This document shows, piece by piece, positions 23,213 to 36,240 of a stretch of 64,000 bases of DNA. A model generated the notes under the pieces. The model was not told the DNA's origin and did no database searches. It saw nothing but the letters and a program-made list of their open reading frames with translations. Where the stretch lies: positions 389,417 through 453,416 of the forward strand of contig NW_004797414.1 in NCBI RefSeq assembly GCF_000002075.1. The letters are read 5' to 3'. Source of the stretch: Aplysia californica (Eukaryota; Mollusca; Gastropoda; Aplysiida; Aplysiidae). Within the stretch, counting starts at the first letter, position 1, and the number at the start of each line of letters is the position of its first letter. The position numbers were made by a program, and so were the translations under genes.

Positions 23213-24302
23213 ATTTCTTTGTCTCAGTCATGTCCCAAAATACCTGTTTATAGTTGACTTGGATATTGATAATTGTGGGAGTAAAGTTGTCTCTCTCTTT
23301 GATTTTTCTTTCGTAGAATCTATATAAGATTTGTTTTACTGTTGCTGAATTTTTTATTTGAATGCTTTAAAAAACGTCATGTTATTTTCTCTTGCTGCCT
23401 ACAACAAATATAGATTGGTCTTTGAACTGTACGTATCTCTTATTTTTATGTTCAAGCAGAAATGTAAATTATACGTTAAGGTGCACCACAGCAGTAGCTG
23501 ACAGCCAGAAAAAGTCGATTTTGGTATCTAAAACCAATTTTTCAATTTTGGACTATTTTAGTAGAGCAACATTTGCTTTATCGATTGTAAATATTTTCAA
23601 GTGTCTAAAACATCTATAAAGTGCTCACATATGCCATATTTGTGAACATTTTGTTGAAATAGACCAGTGTGAAATCTTTTTTTTTTTCAGTTTTCTCAAA
23701 ACTATGATTTTCTTAGGGGGGGTGGATCACCTGTGCAGAGATATTTCTGAAAGTGCATGTCACAGCTCAATCCCACTTTGCATGACTGTTTCTAGATAAT
23801 ATGTTTGCAACATACTAAAAGATTATTGTGATATTGTAATAAGTTTTCTGCCAGTGGAAAAAAGATTGACAGGATCACTCTGATTTGTGATCAAATTTGT
23901 GTTACAGTATCGTATATGACACTAAAAGGGCATTTACAAGAAAAGTATGAGACTTAAGAAAGTAAATGTTTAGTACGTTGCAGGTTGTATATATACAGAA
24001 TCACTGTGTTAAAATATCAAGGCTATATCAATTCAATCTTTTTCACAATCCCTGTACAGAATTTGCGCAAATTATGGTCTGTCGAACCCTTTAGATCAGA
24101 AGAATCCAGAAAATTGACAGTGAAATCATATAGGGATAGTGTGTTTCTGTTTTTGGTTATTGGGAAGCCCAGTATACTTAATTTAGAGCTCAAACAAAAA
24201 TTTCCACTTCAGCTGTACCTAGTGTCCCTGAATTTCTTGGGAGGGAGGGATCGGGGAGCGAGGGCGGGTGGGGGAGATAGGATTGTGGTTGTTCATATTA
24301 TA

Positions 24303-24374
24303 CGTGTAGTGAACACAAGTCGTGTAGTGAACACAAGTCGTGTAGTGAACACAAGACGTGTAGTGAACACAAGT
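24303..24374 (+). repeat. Four-copy 18-bp tandem repeat
   Basis: The unit CGTGTAGTGAACACAAGT is repeated four times with one substitution. It causes the VNTSRV periodicity in the 178-codon ORF at 23985-24521, which I do not accept as a gene. Confidence 0.95.
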
Positions 24375-24821
24375 CGTCACAAGTTGTATGAGGAATATCA
24401 CACTGTATTGTTCTTTTGTGATGTGTCTTCTCATGATAGCCTCCTTTGTCCTTTTTCCAAATTAAGACTTAACTTTTCTAGAGCACAGCAATCGTTGATG
24501 GCTCTTTGTCGTTTCAAATAAGACACTGCTGGACACTCATCCCCTCTTGATCGTAGTTTATTCCATGCTGAAGTATTGATATCTGACTCAGAAAAGCTTA
24601 GGTGTGTGTCATTTCATGTTGGGCCAAAAAGGTGTAGTATTAGGTGGGCACCTCAAATGTAGCACCGAGGGTTGCTGATAAAGTTGTTATTATTTCGTTT
24701 TTACTTGAATTTTTCTATTCATGTATATCTCCTCCTACAAAAACATATGTTTACAGATCTACAGATGGCATGCTAAGCTGTGTAACTGGCGTTACATAAC
24801 ACCAAGTCAAATTCTTTTGAA

Positions 24822-25540
24822 CATAACTACGATGACACATTTTTTAGAATTTGAACATACAAAATTATTTAAACAGTTTTCTTATTGCTTTAATTTTCAA
24901 ACATAAGCATGAAGAGCATATAAAATGGTGAAGATCACAGAAAACAGAAATTCTGAATGCCATTGGTTGCATTTGTGTCATCACAGGTATGTCCGAAAGA
25001 AATGAAAAACTTTCTGTTTTCATATCTTAATTTCTTTTAGGAAAATTTGGGCAAACAACGATTCAGACGATTCAGTTTGACTCTCAATGCATGTTAATGA
25101 TGAAAAAATAACACTTTATTCACATTTTACTATGAATCTCTGCAAAATATCAAATATCTTTCGGACATAACCGTGATGACACAAAATGAAAAATACCCTG
25201 AAAAGTAATTTACGGAACATAAAATTATTTAACAGTTTTATGATTGCTTTCATTTTCAAACATAAGCGTGAACAGCATATAAAATTACAGAAAAAAGAAA
25301 TTCTGAATGTCTTTGTCTTCGCATTTGTGTCATCATAGTTATGTCTGAAAGAAATGAAAAACTTTCCATTTTCATTTTTTAATACATTTTTTGAAAATTT
25401 TGGCATACGAAAATTCAGGAGATTCGGTTTGACTCATAAGGCATGCTAATGGTGAAAAAATGCCACTTAATTCTCATTTTACTATGATTCTATGCAAAAT
25501 ACCAAATATCTTTCGAACATAACCACGATGACACATCATG
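24822..25540 (+). repeat. About 350-bp tandem duplication with an alternating inverted motif
   Basis: Units start near 24822 and 25167, with a partial third at 25519, each opening with CATAACNNNGATGACACA. Within each unit the same motif returns inverted (TGTGTCATCAC near 24975 and TGTGTCATCAT near 25327), so motif copies alternate in direction every 150-190 bp. Confidence 0.8.
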
Positions 25541-27550
25541 GATAAATGTTTGTCTTCATTTTAGAACATATCATTAATTTACATCAAATTTTCCCCTCTC
25601 GTTGACATCTAGCCTAGCACGCGTGGTCACATCCAGATTTACCACTACTTGACCATTGGAAGGCAGTGCAATGTTAATCATTACTTGGTTTCAATTTAAT
25701 TAGATAGTGGGAAACATTTTTCGGACACAACAGCTTTTTTCGAACATGATATGTTAAGATTTGATGACGACAGAAGAAAACTTAAATGAATTCGTTTCAT
25801 CCATCGTTATTCTTCTCGCCATCTTGCATCGCACAACAATACGCTTGGAATGGATCGACAGGATCAATGCACTTTCCTCCACCCGAGTTATTTTCGTTTT
25901 CTTTTTGGTTCTTTTGAGCCTAACAAATGATGACAGAGCACGAAGTGTCGCGGGATTTCCATTTATTGCAAAATTACGCATGATCACTGCCTCAGAATCA
26001 GTCGGGGCAGAGAGTAAACATTGAACGATATTATGCTCCTTCCAGGGCCCCGAAATGGCCGATAGAATCTAAGTCACGGGGAATCGAAGTTGCCTTGTGA
26101 AATACTACTCGAGTTATGCTTGAAAATGAAAATCTAGAAGGCTCACAAAGAAAAAACAGCTACAGATATCACTATTCCTGATATAGCACCACAAATGATG
26201 TAGTTGTCGTAGAAGGGCGAGTTTCTCAGCAATTATTTCATTGTTGAACGTGACAACAGAAAAAGTACGAACTCAACGCATCACGTTTTAAATTCAAAAA
26301 GTGTGCATCGATTTCAGAACTAAAGATATTTGTAAGATTCTTCTGATGGTCCCACTGCTATTTCTCTGTGCTGCTCCCATTGCTGGAACATCATATCAAG
26401 CACGACATATACTCTAATTTCCAAGCTGTAGCACCATTTTTATTGGAATAGGAAAGGATTTTGTAAGGTATATTTTAAAAAACCCACCTATTGGCAAAGG
26501 CTCATATTATATATATGATATATATAAAATACAGTTGAAATTGTCCAATGTAGTCACCCATCGTTGAGGAGAAAAGCGGTTGTCTTAGACAGGTAGATGT
26601 CTTTATAATGAAAAAAAAGGCAAGGAGGGAAGTAAGAAGTAGTTATTTGTATAGGTGGTTGACTGGGACAGGTGGCCATTTGAGGCAGTGTCAACGATGC
26701 ACATTGTATTTTCAGCCAGCTATTGGATCTACATCAAGGCAAAAATCTAACATTTGAAGTTTGAGATGTTGAAAGGAAGTGTGGTTATGCTCAGCTGACA
26801 AGTTGCTACAATCAAAATTGTATTAGAGAAATGCTCAGAAGTTATCCTATACATTTTGCCAAGATATGTTTTTGCTATCCTTCTTTGAAAATATTTTTTT
26901 CTTTTCTTTTCGACCTTTTTTTTGGTTGTAAAACCAAGACTTTATGAGGTCACGTCTTATTATTATTATTTGGTTTGGTTTTTTTTCTTTTAGTCTGACA
27001 GAGTATGGGACTTTGCCGTTGAGGTGGTAATGGGCTAGTATTTGAATGTGGATGTCCTGTGTTGAAATCGCGCTTTTGATTTTGTACTTAGGTTAGGATA
27101 CTTTAACCATTATTTTGTTTTTCTACTGACAATGACTCAAATGACCAGAGTGAGCCGTATTGGGATATAAGCCATGCACCATGACTGAGGAAGTTGAAGT
27201 GCCTGTTTTCACCATTTTGTATGTATTTTATTGAATTCCCCCCTCTAAATTTAGCTAGTAATAGTAGATCACCAGTTTTTAACCTTCGTCTTACCTTAAT
27301 CATTTATGATTTATTTATAGACCCCAGCCATCCATGTACAGGTGCTGTTCTAGCCTTTTCCTCCCCTGTTTCTCCATACATGAGGTTTTCTTCCCATTTA
27401 AAATACTTACAAAAGGTTGCTTTTCTGTTCAGAAGGTGGAATATGGAAACGCACTGTTGGTTTCTCAAATTCCAGCAGTAGATAAGACTTATTGATCATC
27501 ACACAGAGAAATTTGCTGTGGCATGGGAAATACTTGCACATACATGCACT

Positions 27551-27579
27551 CAACACACACAGACACACACACACACACA

Positions 27580-27632
<53 letters not shown>
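27551..27632 (+). repeat. (CA)n(CT)n microsatellite at the gap edge
   Basis: A CA run and then a pure CT run up to the first N. It is the likely cause of the assembly break. Confidence 0.95.
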
Positions 27633-28263
27633 NNNNNNNNNNNNNNNNNNNNNNNNNNNNNNNNNNNNNNNNNNNNNNNNNNNNNNNNNNNNNNNNNNNN
27701 NNNNNNNNNNNNNNNNNNNNNNNNNNNNNNNNNNNNNNNNNNNNNNNNNNNNNNNNNNNNNNNNNNNNNNNNNNNNNNNNNNNNNNNNNNNNNNNNNNNN
27801 NNNNNNNNNNNNNNNNNNNNNNNNNNNNNNNNNNNNNNNNNNNNNNNNNNNNNNNNNNNNNNNNNNNNNNNNNNNNNNNNNNNNNNNNNNNNNNNNNNNN
27901 NNNNNNNNNNNNNNNNNNNNNNNNNNNNNNNNNNNNNNNNNNNNNNNNNNNNNNNNNNNNNNNNNNNNNNNNNNNNNNNNNNNNNNNNNNNNNNNNNNNN
28001 NNNNNNNNNNNNNNNNNNNNNNNNNNNNNNNNNNNNNNNNNNNNNNNNNNNNNNNNNNNNNNNNNNNNNNNNNNNNNNNNNNNNNNNNNNNNNNNNNNNN
28101 NNNNNNNNNNNNNNNNNNNNNNNNNNNNNNNNNNNNNNNNNNNNNNNNNNNNNNNNNNNNNNNNNNNNNNNNNNNNNNNNNNNNNNNNNNNNNNNNNNNN
28201 NNNNNNNNNNNNNNNNNNNNNNNNNNNNNNNNNNNNNNNNNNNNNNNNNNNNNNNNNNNNNNN
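27633..28263. other. Assembly gap (631 N)
   Basis: A run of N from 27633 to 28263. Open frames that cross it are meaningless. The true length is unknown. Confidence 0.99.
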
Positions 28264-28636
28264 CCCCGAGGCAGTGCTACTGACTGAAGTTTCTTTAGGG
28301 CCATTCCCAAAGTGGGCACATTAACCATGTTCTTATGGACACTAAAATTGTAATCGTAAATGGGCTGATTCATCAATGTCATGCTCATAACTGTGCCTGA
28401 ACTTCAACAGGGAACTGCTGCTTTATCTTTCCTAATCCTTACTATCGTCATTTTTCCTCTACTTCTTTTGTATGTTTGTCACGATAGTCGAAGCAGACTT
28501 TGTGCTGTTGAAGCTAGAGAGGTGAACAGAGTGAGTCTGATTCCCTGTAAGGACTTCTCTGTTGACATCCACCCCTTGGCGCTCATATGACCTTGTGCAG
28601 TTGCGAGCGCCGTAAAACCTCAACTTAAACAAAAAA
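28264..28636 (+). repeat. About 370-bp dispersed repeat, copy 2
   Basis: Starts right at the edge of the assembly gap. It ends in GCGAGCGCCGTAAAAC, the same end as the 180-bp family, so the two families share a 3' end. Confidence 0.9.
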
Positions 28637-28639
28637 GAA

Positions 28640-30120
28640 TCTTTGCCTTTCAAACATTGTGTTTAATTCTCAAAATTTTTCAGATCTTGCTCCCATGCAT
28701 CCAATTCTCAGCGTTTACCTCTCTGTTCTTGGTATTCCTTTATTGTTTTGTTGAAAGTTTGTTATGTTGTTATTTATCACTTTTTCTAGTGATCAGTTCA
28801 ATCGTTGAAGTCTTATTTCCAAACAGTTGTTTTTTCTTTCTTCATTCCGTTGTTATGTTACTTTGATTTGGTGCTAGTTGTTTAAGTATTTTATTTCAAG
28901 TGCAGCCATCGCGGAGGCACCAATATGTAGGGCTTACTACAATTTTTTTTTTCATTTGCCCTCCTTCACCTTTTAAACCCCACAAGAGTAGCTATGATTC
29001 TCTAGTAAAAGGGGCATACCTTCACATAAAATTTTTCAAACAAAAGTACTATTTTACTTGAGGCAACTGCAGGATTTTCTGATGTCACTGTATGGTTGTA
29101 AAAACTCATATGCTTTTATCATGAACACAAGCTGGTTTATGAAAGGTTTGTAGCAGTCAATACAACGAGTATTTTAAACAAATAAAGTGGAGAATAAAAA
29201 TGGAAAGTGAAAGAATACTTGATCATTGATGTGAAAGGAAATGATAGGGTTTTTTTAAGCTATCTATTATTATTTATAGGAATAAAGAGTGGCAAAAGGC
29301 AAATTTTGGAGAGTGAGGTGCTGTCACCACAGTTTTATATTTATGAGAGATTCAACTTTAGTGCAAGCCACACAGGTTTGAGTTCTTATAAAGTTGCTTC
29401 TTCGCCAAGATTGCGTTTGGAATTTCCAAGCCTCTCGACAGTGTCCTGAAGAAGGCAAATAGTTTCTATTTTCGATTTAGCAAAGAACCTAGATTTTGCT
29501 GCGCTGGACATTCATTTTCTCTCAAGAGGTTAAGATGGTTGGAATAAAATTGTTATTTGAGACGGTACAGTGGAAAATGTCGGTCAATAGATGGAGGGGG
29601 TTATTGTGAAGTAGTGTGGGATTTTCTTTGAAAGAATTGAATTTATTGGCGACAAGCTGTCCAAGCGTACTTAGCCTGGAAGAAATTTGTTCTTTCGTGA
29701 GAAAAAGATCAACTGTTTCATTCTTTTAACAACTGTACTTATGTTATTGATTTTTTCTTTCTTTTTTTAACATTAGGAATTTCAATTTCAAAAAAATATT
29801 TCTTGAGAGCATGCAAACGATACCACAGATTAAAGATCAGCAATTTTTTTTTAACTTTTCAAAATTTTTGGCTTTATAAATCTGATCAGCTAACTGTTTA
29901 AGGGACCACTGCTCCGTGTAAGATCTATTTTCAGTCTTAATGGTATCAAATATTGTAATAGTATTGTATACCCAGTCACAGATATTGGGAACTAACCATT
30001 TAGTTGTTTGTTTATATTTACATAGATGCATAAGTTATTCTTTACTCAAAAATGGTCATGTATAATTAATCATTTTCATAAGATATACCAACCACAGGTA
30101 TTCAAGAATTTTCCTTTTTT
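28640..30120. other. Gene-free T-rich stretch
   Basis: No recognisable coding sequence. The segment near 29755-29880 resembles 35800-35910 (AAAAATATTTCTT, then CATGCAA and ATACCACAGATT), another dispersed repeat. Confidence 0.5.
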
Positions 30121-30173
30121 TTAATGCAAGAAGTCAACCATTTTCTTTTGTATGTCAAGATTAGATTGTTTAA

Positions 30174-30413
30174 CCCTCTCTGTACGCCTGGGGTCATTTT
30201 GTACCCCAGGAGTTGTATTCTTCACATTTAAGAATACTTCTAGTGCGAAGATCTCTTTGAAACTTTCAGTTTTTCTCAAAAAATTATTTTGACAGACTGC
30301 TATGCAAAGCGTACGGATCAGATTAACGAGTAAATTTCCTCTTTGGAAAGTGGGGGGCTCAGAGTTCCCCATGTTGTATGGATATGGTAGTAAAACACAA
30401 CATACGGATAGGG
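30174..30413. mobile_element. TTAA-flanked piggyBac-like MITE, copy 4 (240 bp)
   Basis: The termini CCCTCTCTGTACG and CATACGGATAGGG are imperfect inverted repeats between TTAA sites (30170-30173, 30414-30417). There is no coding capacity. Confidence 0.7.
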
Positions 30414-30488
30414 TTAACAGTGCAGTGAATCTGTTTTTGAATTAAATTGAAATTTGCTAATCAAGTATCTGCTTACACCTACAGACTA

Positions 30489-30565
30489 GCATGCACATGA
30501 TGAACACGCACTTGATGAACACGCACATGGTGAACACCCGCATAGCGAAACATACTCATAGTGAA
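30489..30565 (+). repeat. Degenerate 15-16-bp tandem repeat
   Basis: About five units of the form GCACATGATGAACAC, increasingly diverged to the right. Confidence 0.75.
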
Positions 30566-31610
30566 CAGATTTTCGGGTACTGATTTTTTAAATTTATACA
30601 TGTACATGTTTTCGTTGTATTTAAAACACGTACATAGCAAATTTGTTAGGTATCAAAAAGATTTACATGTCCCGGCGATCTCGCTATGTGTGGGCTACAC
30701 TGTAGATTATGAAGTGTGTAATGTTCATAAAAAAGTCTTTTCTGTAAACCACATATAATTTTTTACCTAGCAAATCTATTTATGGATGGTGCATGTGGTT
30801 TGATTACATGAACACAATGTTTTGTGTAGTAAAGTTTACGAGAAACTCGTTCCCTGTATGATGCGTGTAGTTTGAAGGTTGTGGCAAAAGTATCAAGTCA
30901 AGATGAGTGTCAATTTGTGTTATGTTCTCTGAGTCTCCAACAGCTAACCCTATCATGGGGGGGGGGGGACTCTTTGTGTTGTTTTTTAGAAAGCATGTCT
31001 CGTTGTGGGTGGGTGGAATGGGGGGGAGAGGGATAACTTGTTTTTTTTAATTGAATGTGATTTATGGAGGGGTTTGAGGGTAATTTAAGTTCGTTTCTTT
31101 TTTTATTATTATTAATTCAGTGCTCGGTTTTAGGGAGGGAGAGGAGGAGGGGGGGGGTTGGTGAAAATTTTAATCAAATAAAAATAATTGTACATAAAAT
31201 GAAGTGTGTATGTCGAGTGAGAAAGATAAAGGTAGATCTATGCATGTATTTGTAAAAATGCGGAGTAGATGCTTCTGTTTATCGTGTGATCGTTGTGGTC
31301 CTTACTTAAACAGAGAAAGGCTTGTACTATCATACTCTGGACTATACCTTTAACAATCTTGAATGTTCCTTTAAAATGTTGTTTATTGGGGGCTTTTATT
31401 TTGTTGGTCTTTCTACTCCTGAGAAAGGTGATTTTTTCTTCTTAATAGTTTTTTGTTTTCTTCGTCTTTTTGCTTCCCGTTTGAACCCGATGACTTATTT
31501 TCTTATAAGCTTTCGCTAATTTATTATTTATTAATTACCCCATAATATAGGGGATATGTGGGAGGCGTGTAATTTGATCACGGTCGTACCTCTCCATTGT
31601 CCCTCTCTTC

Positions 31611-31790
31611 GTGGGTGGTTGGCGGGTGCTTTAGTATGGTTTGCTCTTTCTTTCCTGCCAGACTTCTTTCGTCCTTATTTTCTTTGTATATTACTCTCTA
31701 GTAACACCTTCAATCTTTAGCATTGAGAATCCTTATAGCATATGACCTATTTGTGTTGTGAGTGCTGTAAAACTCTTACTAAAACTAAAC
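31611..31790 (+). repeat. 180-bp dispersed repeat (GTGCCGTAAAAC family), + copy
   Basis: Near-full copy in the gene-free interval. Another + copy lies at 33921-34098. Confidence 0.8.
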
Positions 31791-31835
31791 TGTCCTGTGA
31801 TGTGGTGTATGTGGGGAGGGGGGGGGGAGGGTTGG

Positions 31836-32090
31836 GAGCAGTGTGCTTTGGGTCCTACTTCTTGGCTATCCCTCTGGTCAGTTGTTTTTGCCTGAAGATC
31901 TCATTTTTTTCGCCCTGCTCTTTACAGTTGGGAAGGTGTTAGCGTGATTGAAAGATGCCACTAGTGGGTGCAATTTATTTACTTTCCCTCTTTTGTGTCT
32001 GTCTGTCTGTCTGTCTGTCTGTCTTTCGTAGCTGTTATTGTGTTATGTACTTCTCTCTTTCTCAAACTAAACTAATACTTAAACGAAATA
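31836..32090 (+). repeat. GGTCCTACTTC-family dispersed repeat, copy 3, with TCTG microsatellite
   Basis: A longer copy containing a (TCTG)n run near 31999-32023. It directly follows a 180-bp repeat copy ending at 31790. Confidence 0.6.
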
Positions 32091-32426
32091 ACCGTTATAG
32101 TGTCAAACAAATGCTGTGAGATGATTGTATACATTGGTTTTTGTTTTTGATATTACTCAATAGTCAGGCAAGAACTATTCCACTGTTATATTTATATATT
32201 GTATCAATTGCATCATACCTGATGAGGATGTATATTTCTATCATTGTCTTTTTTACTACATGTCAACTTTTGTGATGAATTGCTCATTTTTTCATATTTG
32301 TCGTGCCAGTTGCTGATTGGTTATTTCGTTGTGTGTGAGAATGAAAATGAAATATTCATGTGTTCAAATCACAACTTTGTGTGCGGTGCTTTTTTGCCGG
32401 CAAATCAAGTGAATGGTCATTATTTC

Positions 32427-32675
32427 GCTACCTCAGAATGACATGACAAAGTTCTATCTGACATTTTTGGCCGTTTTGAGTTACTAAAACTATGAGTCGG
32501 AAACCAAATGTTCTATCTGTTTTGTCAAAATCGTAAGATTATTCGGAGTGGTTATCAAGATATATAAAGAATTACTTTCGAAAAAGCTTGACATGTCTTG
32601 AAACTCAAAATGTTCGACAGTAAAGTTCTCAAAACTAGGCACTGAGCAGATAGAACTTTGTAATTCTGAGGTAGC
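32427..32675 (+). mobile_element. GCTACC MITE, copy A
   Basis: Inverted ends of about 30 bp (GCTACCTCAGAAT ... CAAAGTTCTATCTG) surround a 190-bp interior. Other copies: 35485-35743, 41760-42704 (interrupted), 50711-50935, 53286-53531. Confidence 0.85.
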
Positions 32676-32916
32676 AATTTGTTTATTTATCTGTTGATTA
32701 TTCTTTTAAAGAATATTTTAATTATTTTGCACTTTCGATGTCACTTCCATTTTTTTTTTCTCCCTTTCTCATCTAGTTGTTGTATGTCCTGTGGTAGTGT
32801 ATGTCGGGTTCGTGTCCATCTGGAATTTTATTTTTATTGCGCCCATGCTCACAACGCAGAGAGTTTTACTGTAAATACTTGCCTTTGAGACAAGACCTTG
32901 CATATAACAAGTGCCG

Positions 32917-32985
32917 GGGGGGGGGGGGGGGGGGGCTTGCATATAATACGGGGGGGCTGCATATAATACAGGGCGGGGTGTGTTA
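32917..32985 (+). repeat. Poly-G tract and short GCATATAATA tandem units
   Basis: A long G run is followed by two units of about 20 bp of the form GCATATAATACGGGGGG. Low-complexity sequence. Confidence 0.8.
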
Positions 32986-34536
32986 TTTTCACTCCAAAAT
33001 CAGCCCTTCTTTTGTTGATCGAGTGTAGATCTATAATAAAGGCTGAATTTCTGACGTGCTGGGAGGGACTCAACGTGCCTGAAATCAAGCACTAGTCGAA
33101 CATCAAATAATGTAGTGTCTTACGTTTTAGAACTGTTGGCAATTGCATTGAGATGGCGCATTCATATGAACTTATATAGTTGCAAGTGCCGTAAATCTCA
33201 TAACAAACCAAATCATTGAGATTGATGTAATCTGTGAGACTTGAGGGGTAGGTTATCCAAGCAAGATGCCATGATATTTAGTGATATCCAGATTTTTCAT
33301 TTGACAACAGGTCAATGTTAGGCCCAATCCTGACTGTCTCTTGCTTATATAATACAGAGGTTTTCTTTTGGACCTCATATTTTGGGGGGAAATCGCTTGT
33401 ATCATAGGCAAGTATAATATTATAGTAGCATAGCAAAAGGACGGTGAGCTGGAAAAGCTATGGGAACAATTCAACTGTGTATGATTTTAAGTGGGGGTTT
33501 TTTTTTGGTTCATTCCTTTTCAGTCTGACTTTTTTAAATTTTCACGTTTGAATGTTCCATGTTCTCTCTGGATTTGGGGGTTTTGTTGTTGTTTATTTAT
33601 TGATTGATTTATTGATTTTTTGTGTTTGCTTTCATTTAAGAGTGAGGATTTCAAATATACATGTAGTCAGAGTACAGTAATTAGAGGGGTGAAAGAAGGA
33701 ATGTCTGTGTGGAGAGTTATGCCTTACTGTGGTTTTGTTTGACTATTTCAGCTGTATATTTGCAATTTCATTAATAAACACAGTGAACCTTGCATCCGCC
33801 AAGATTTAATTCTGCAAAATTTCAGACTCCATACAGGGTGATAGATTATTATGGAGTTTTTTTTAAAGATTATTTGCCATCAGCAATACTCCTTGTATTG
33901 AATGAACCCTTGTACGATTGTTAGTTGTTGTCAGACATTCTGGTGTGGTCTGTTACTTCTCTTTCCTAACAAACATCTATCGTCCTTATCACTCTTCCTT
34001 CTTTTTGGGGTTAGTGACTTTCTTGTAACACCTCTAATCTTTGACACTTATAAGACCTTATTCTGTTGCTAGTGCTGTAAAATGCTCACTAAAACAAACA
34101 AAACGAAACGCTCTTGCCAGCGACAGACTGAGAATGGAATGGGGAAGGGAAGTGAGCGATCGTGCGTGGAGGTAGGAAAGTGATGCCCAGCGCGCGAGAC
34201 GCTCCCATCTGTGAGGCACTGTACTGTGTTGGAGACTACACTGTGTAGGCCATACATGACCTACTAAAGCCTGGTGTGTCAATGTAGGCTACTTGGCGGG
34301 TGTGCGGACTTAATGAAGAACTAATGCATTGACCGTTAGCATGGTTTTTCCCCCTGTTTATGTTCGTGGGCTTCGCCAGGTGTCCGCAAAGCAATTCAAT
34401 AAAGCAGAGTGGGTCGAAAAAAGTCGATATATTTTTGTTATAACAGAAATTGTTTTGTGACGATATTGGAGGAAAAATTTCGTAATTGCAAAATGTGTCA
34501 ATATCATATGTCGATAACAATCGGATGTCGATATAA

Positions 34537-35180
34537 CTGTCCCTGTAGAATTATGCGATTGTGCGGCGCGTTTTTTCGCGTAATTCTGCAACATTTGCAT
34601 AATTTTGGATTCCCCGCGTTTTTTCCCCTTTTTTTCCTTTTTTTTCACAAAACAATTAATTAACGCCTCTCCATGTGACTAAAGGGAAATAATCACCATA
34701 ATATGTCTCATTTAAGTGAAAAGTCGGTTATTTCCTTTGTTAGAAGACCTTGGTTATGGGTTCCTTGAGCATGTTCAATTTTTCAATCCATCAAAAGTTG
34801 TTGTTCTCAAGTCTGCTGATGATTCATGTTTGACAGGTCTCCTTGGTTTTAGTGATGTGCCAGCATCAGAGGTCCAGATGTCCTTTTTTTTCCTTTTACA
34901 TTTTTCTTTCCTCTATAGATCTAGATCTAGATCTACAGCTGAAAGTTACAGAGCTTATATTTTTTGGTTGTTTTTTTCTGACTGATTTGTATTGTTTTCT
35001 TTCCAAATACACAACAAATTACTGATACTGATATGTTCAGTTCAAATTTTTCTGTACATAAAACATAAAAATCAGGAAAATCTGTGTAGAAAAAGTGCAA
35101 AACATGTCGTGAATGGTGTTACGGTAACGGTTTTTTTGCATAATCTGGCCATCTAAATTTGCATAATTCTACGGGGACAG
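34537..35180 (-). mobile_element. Non-autonomous DNA transposon, CTGTCCC/GAATTATGC termini, copy 2
   Basis: Reverse-complement relative of 14869-15479. The ends CTGTCCCTGTAGAATTATGC and GCATAATTCTACGGGGACAG are inverted repeats of about 20 bp. A perfect 6-bp direct repeat, ATATAA, flanks it (34531-34536, 35181-35186) and is the likely target duplication. A TAGATC hexamer run at 34917-34936 has grown inside. I cannot place the superfamily. Confidence 0.85.
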
Positions 35181-35484
35181 ATATAAGTGGATTATACTGT
35201 ATCAAGTAATACCTCTAATCTTCACTTACATGACCTAATTGTGTTGCAAGTGCCATAAAACTATTACTAAAATAGTATAAAACTAAAACTAAGCTAAAAA
35301 TATAAATCAGATCAGAGAAACTTGTTGGATGTGAGGTTTACTGCTGAAAGACTTCAGCAATAAGTGTTGGTTGTGATGATATCATCACCGATCTCATCGG
35401 CAAGCTGTTCAAATGATCTTAGTTCAGTCAGCAAAATAATTTCAGGAGAGAACAAAAACTGTTTCCTTCTTTTAACAATTGGCA

Positions 35485-35743
35485 ACGATAGCATTCCAAA
35501 CTTCTATCTGCCCAGTTGTCTACCTAGCATTGAGCAATTTCACGTTAACATTTTAGAGTTTCATGACATGTCAAGCTTTTTTTGATGCATTTCTTTGAAT
35601 ATCTTGATAACAACTCTGAATAATCTTATAATTTTGATTTTGATAGAGCAGATACATGTGGAACATTTGGTTTCTGACCTCATGTCTTAGTAACTCGAAA
35701 CGGGCAAAAATGTTGGATAGAACTTTGTAATTCTATGGTTGCA
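35485..35743 (-). mobile_element. GCTACC MITE, copy B
   Basis: The most diverged of the five copies, in reverse orientation. It keeps ACATGTCAAGCTTTTT, AACTCTGAATAATCTTA and TTTCTGACCTCATG. It preserves the uninterrupted form of the site into which another element jumped in copy C. Confidence 0.8.
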
Positions 35744-36035
35744 AATTGCTGGTACCTACCTCTCTGGTAGGCCTACCTACTTTATACATCTTTTCTCACT
35801 TTTTTCAACTTTTAGATTTAGAAAAAATATTTCTTAAGCACATGCAACCCATACCATACCACAGATTGAGAAGCAACTGTTAAAAAAAATTCAAAATTTG
35901 GGGCTTAGTACTAGTACATCTGGACAGGTGGTCGGTGAAATGATTCTGTGGTCGACTTGGCTGTGGAATGTGTGTTGTGTAAAATGCAACATTGAATATT
36001 CAGAGTACCATCAAAATTGTCCAAGATAGTCAGTG

Positions 36036-36240
36036 GTGTTGGTAGTCTAGTGGTTAGGCTACCAGACCTGTAATCGTAATATTGCGGGTTCGGAGGTTTG
36101 AGCCTCGGCTAGTTTCGATGTTGTGTCCTTTGGAAAGGCACTTTACATGAATTTCTCATTTGGCTCAGCCCTTTCAGAGAAGAACTTTAAACTGGGAGGT
36201 CCTGCCTGCTAGAGATACAATAAGATTGGATAAAGCTGAC
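36036..36240 (+). mobile_element. tRNA-derived SINE
   Basis: The A-box region TAGTCTAGTGG is followed by a disrupted B-box region (GAGGTTTGAGCCTC) and the body TTGGAAAGGCACTTTACATG. Confidence 0.75.

Noticed and set aside
23985-24521. 178-codon + strand ORF
   Set aside because: It has no recognisable domain and includes the 18-bp tandem repeat (VNTSRV period). Codon use and composition match the surrounding non-coding DNA.
27489-28388. Long ORFs of 254-299 codons
   Set aside because: They cross the run of N; most residues are unknown.
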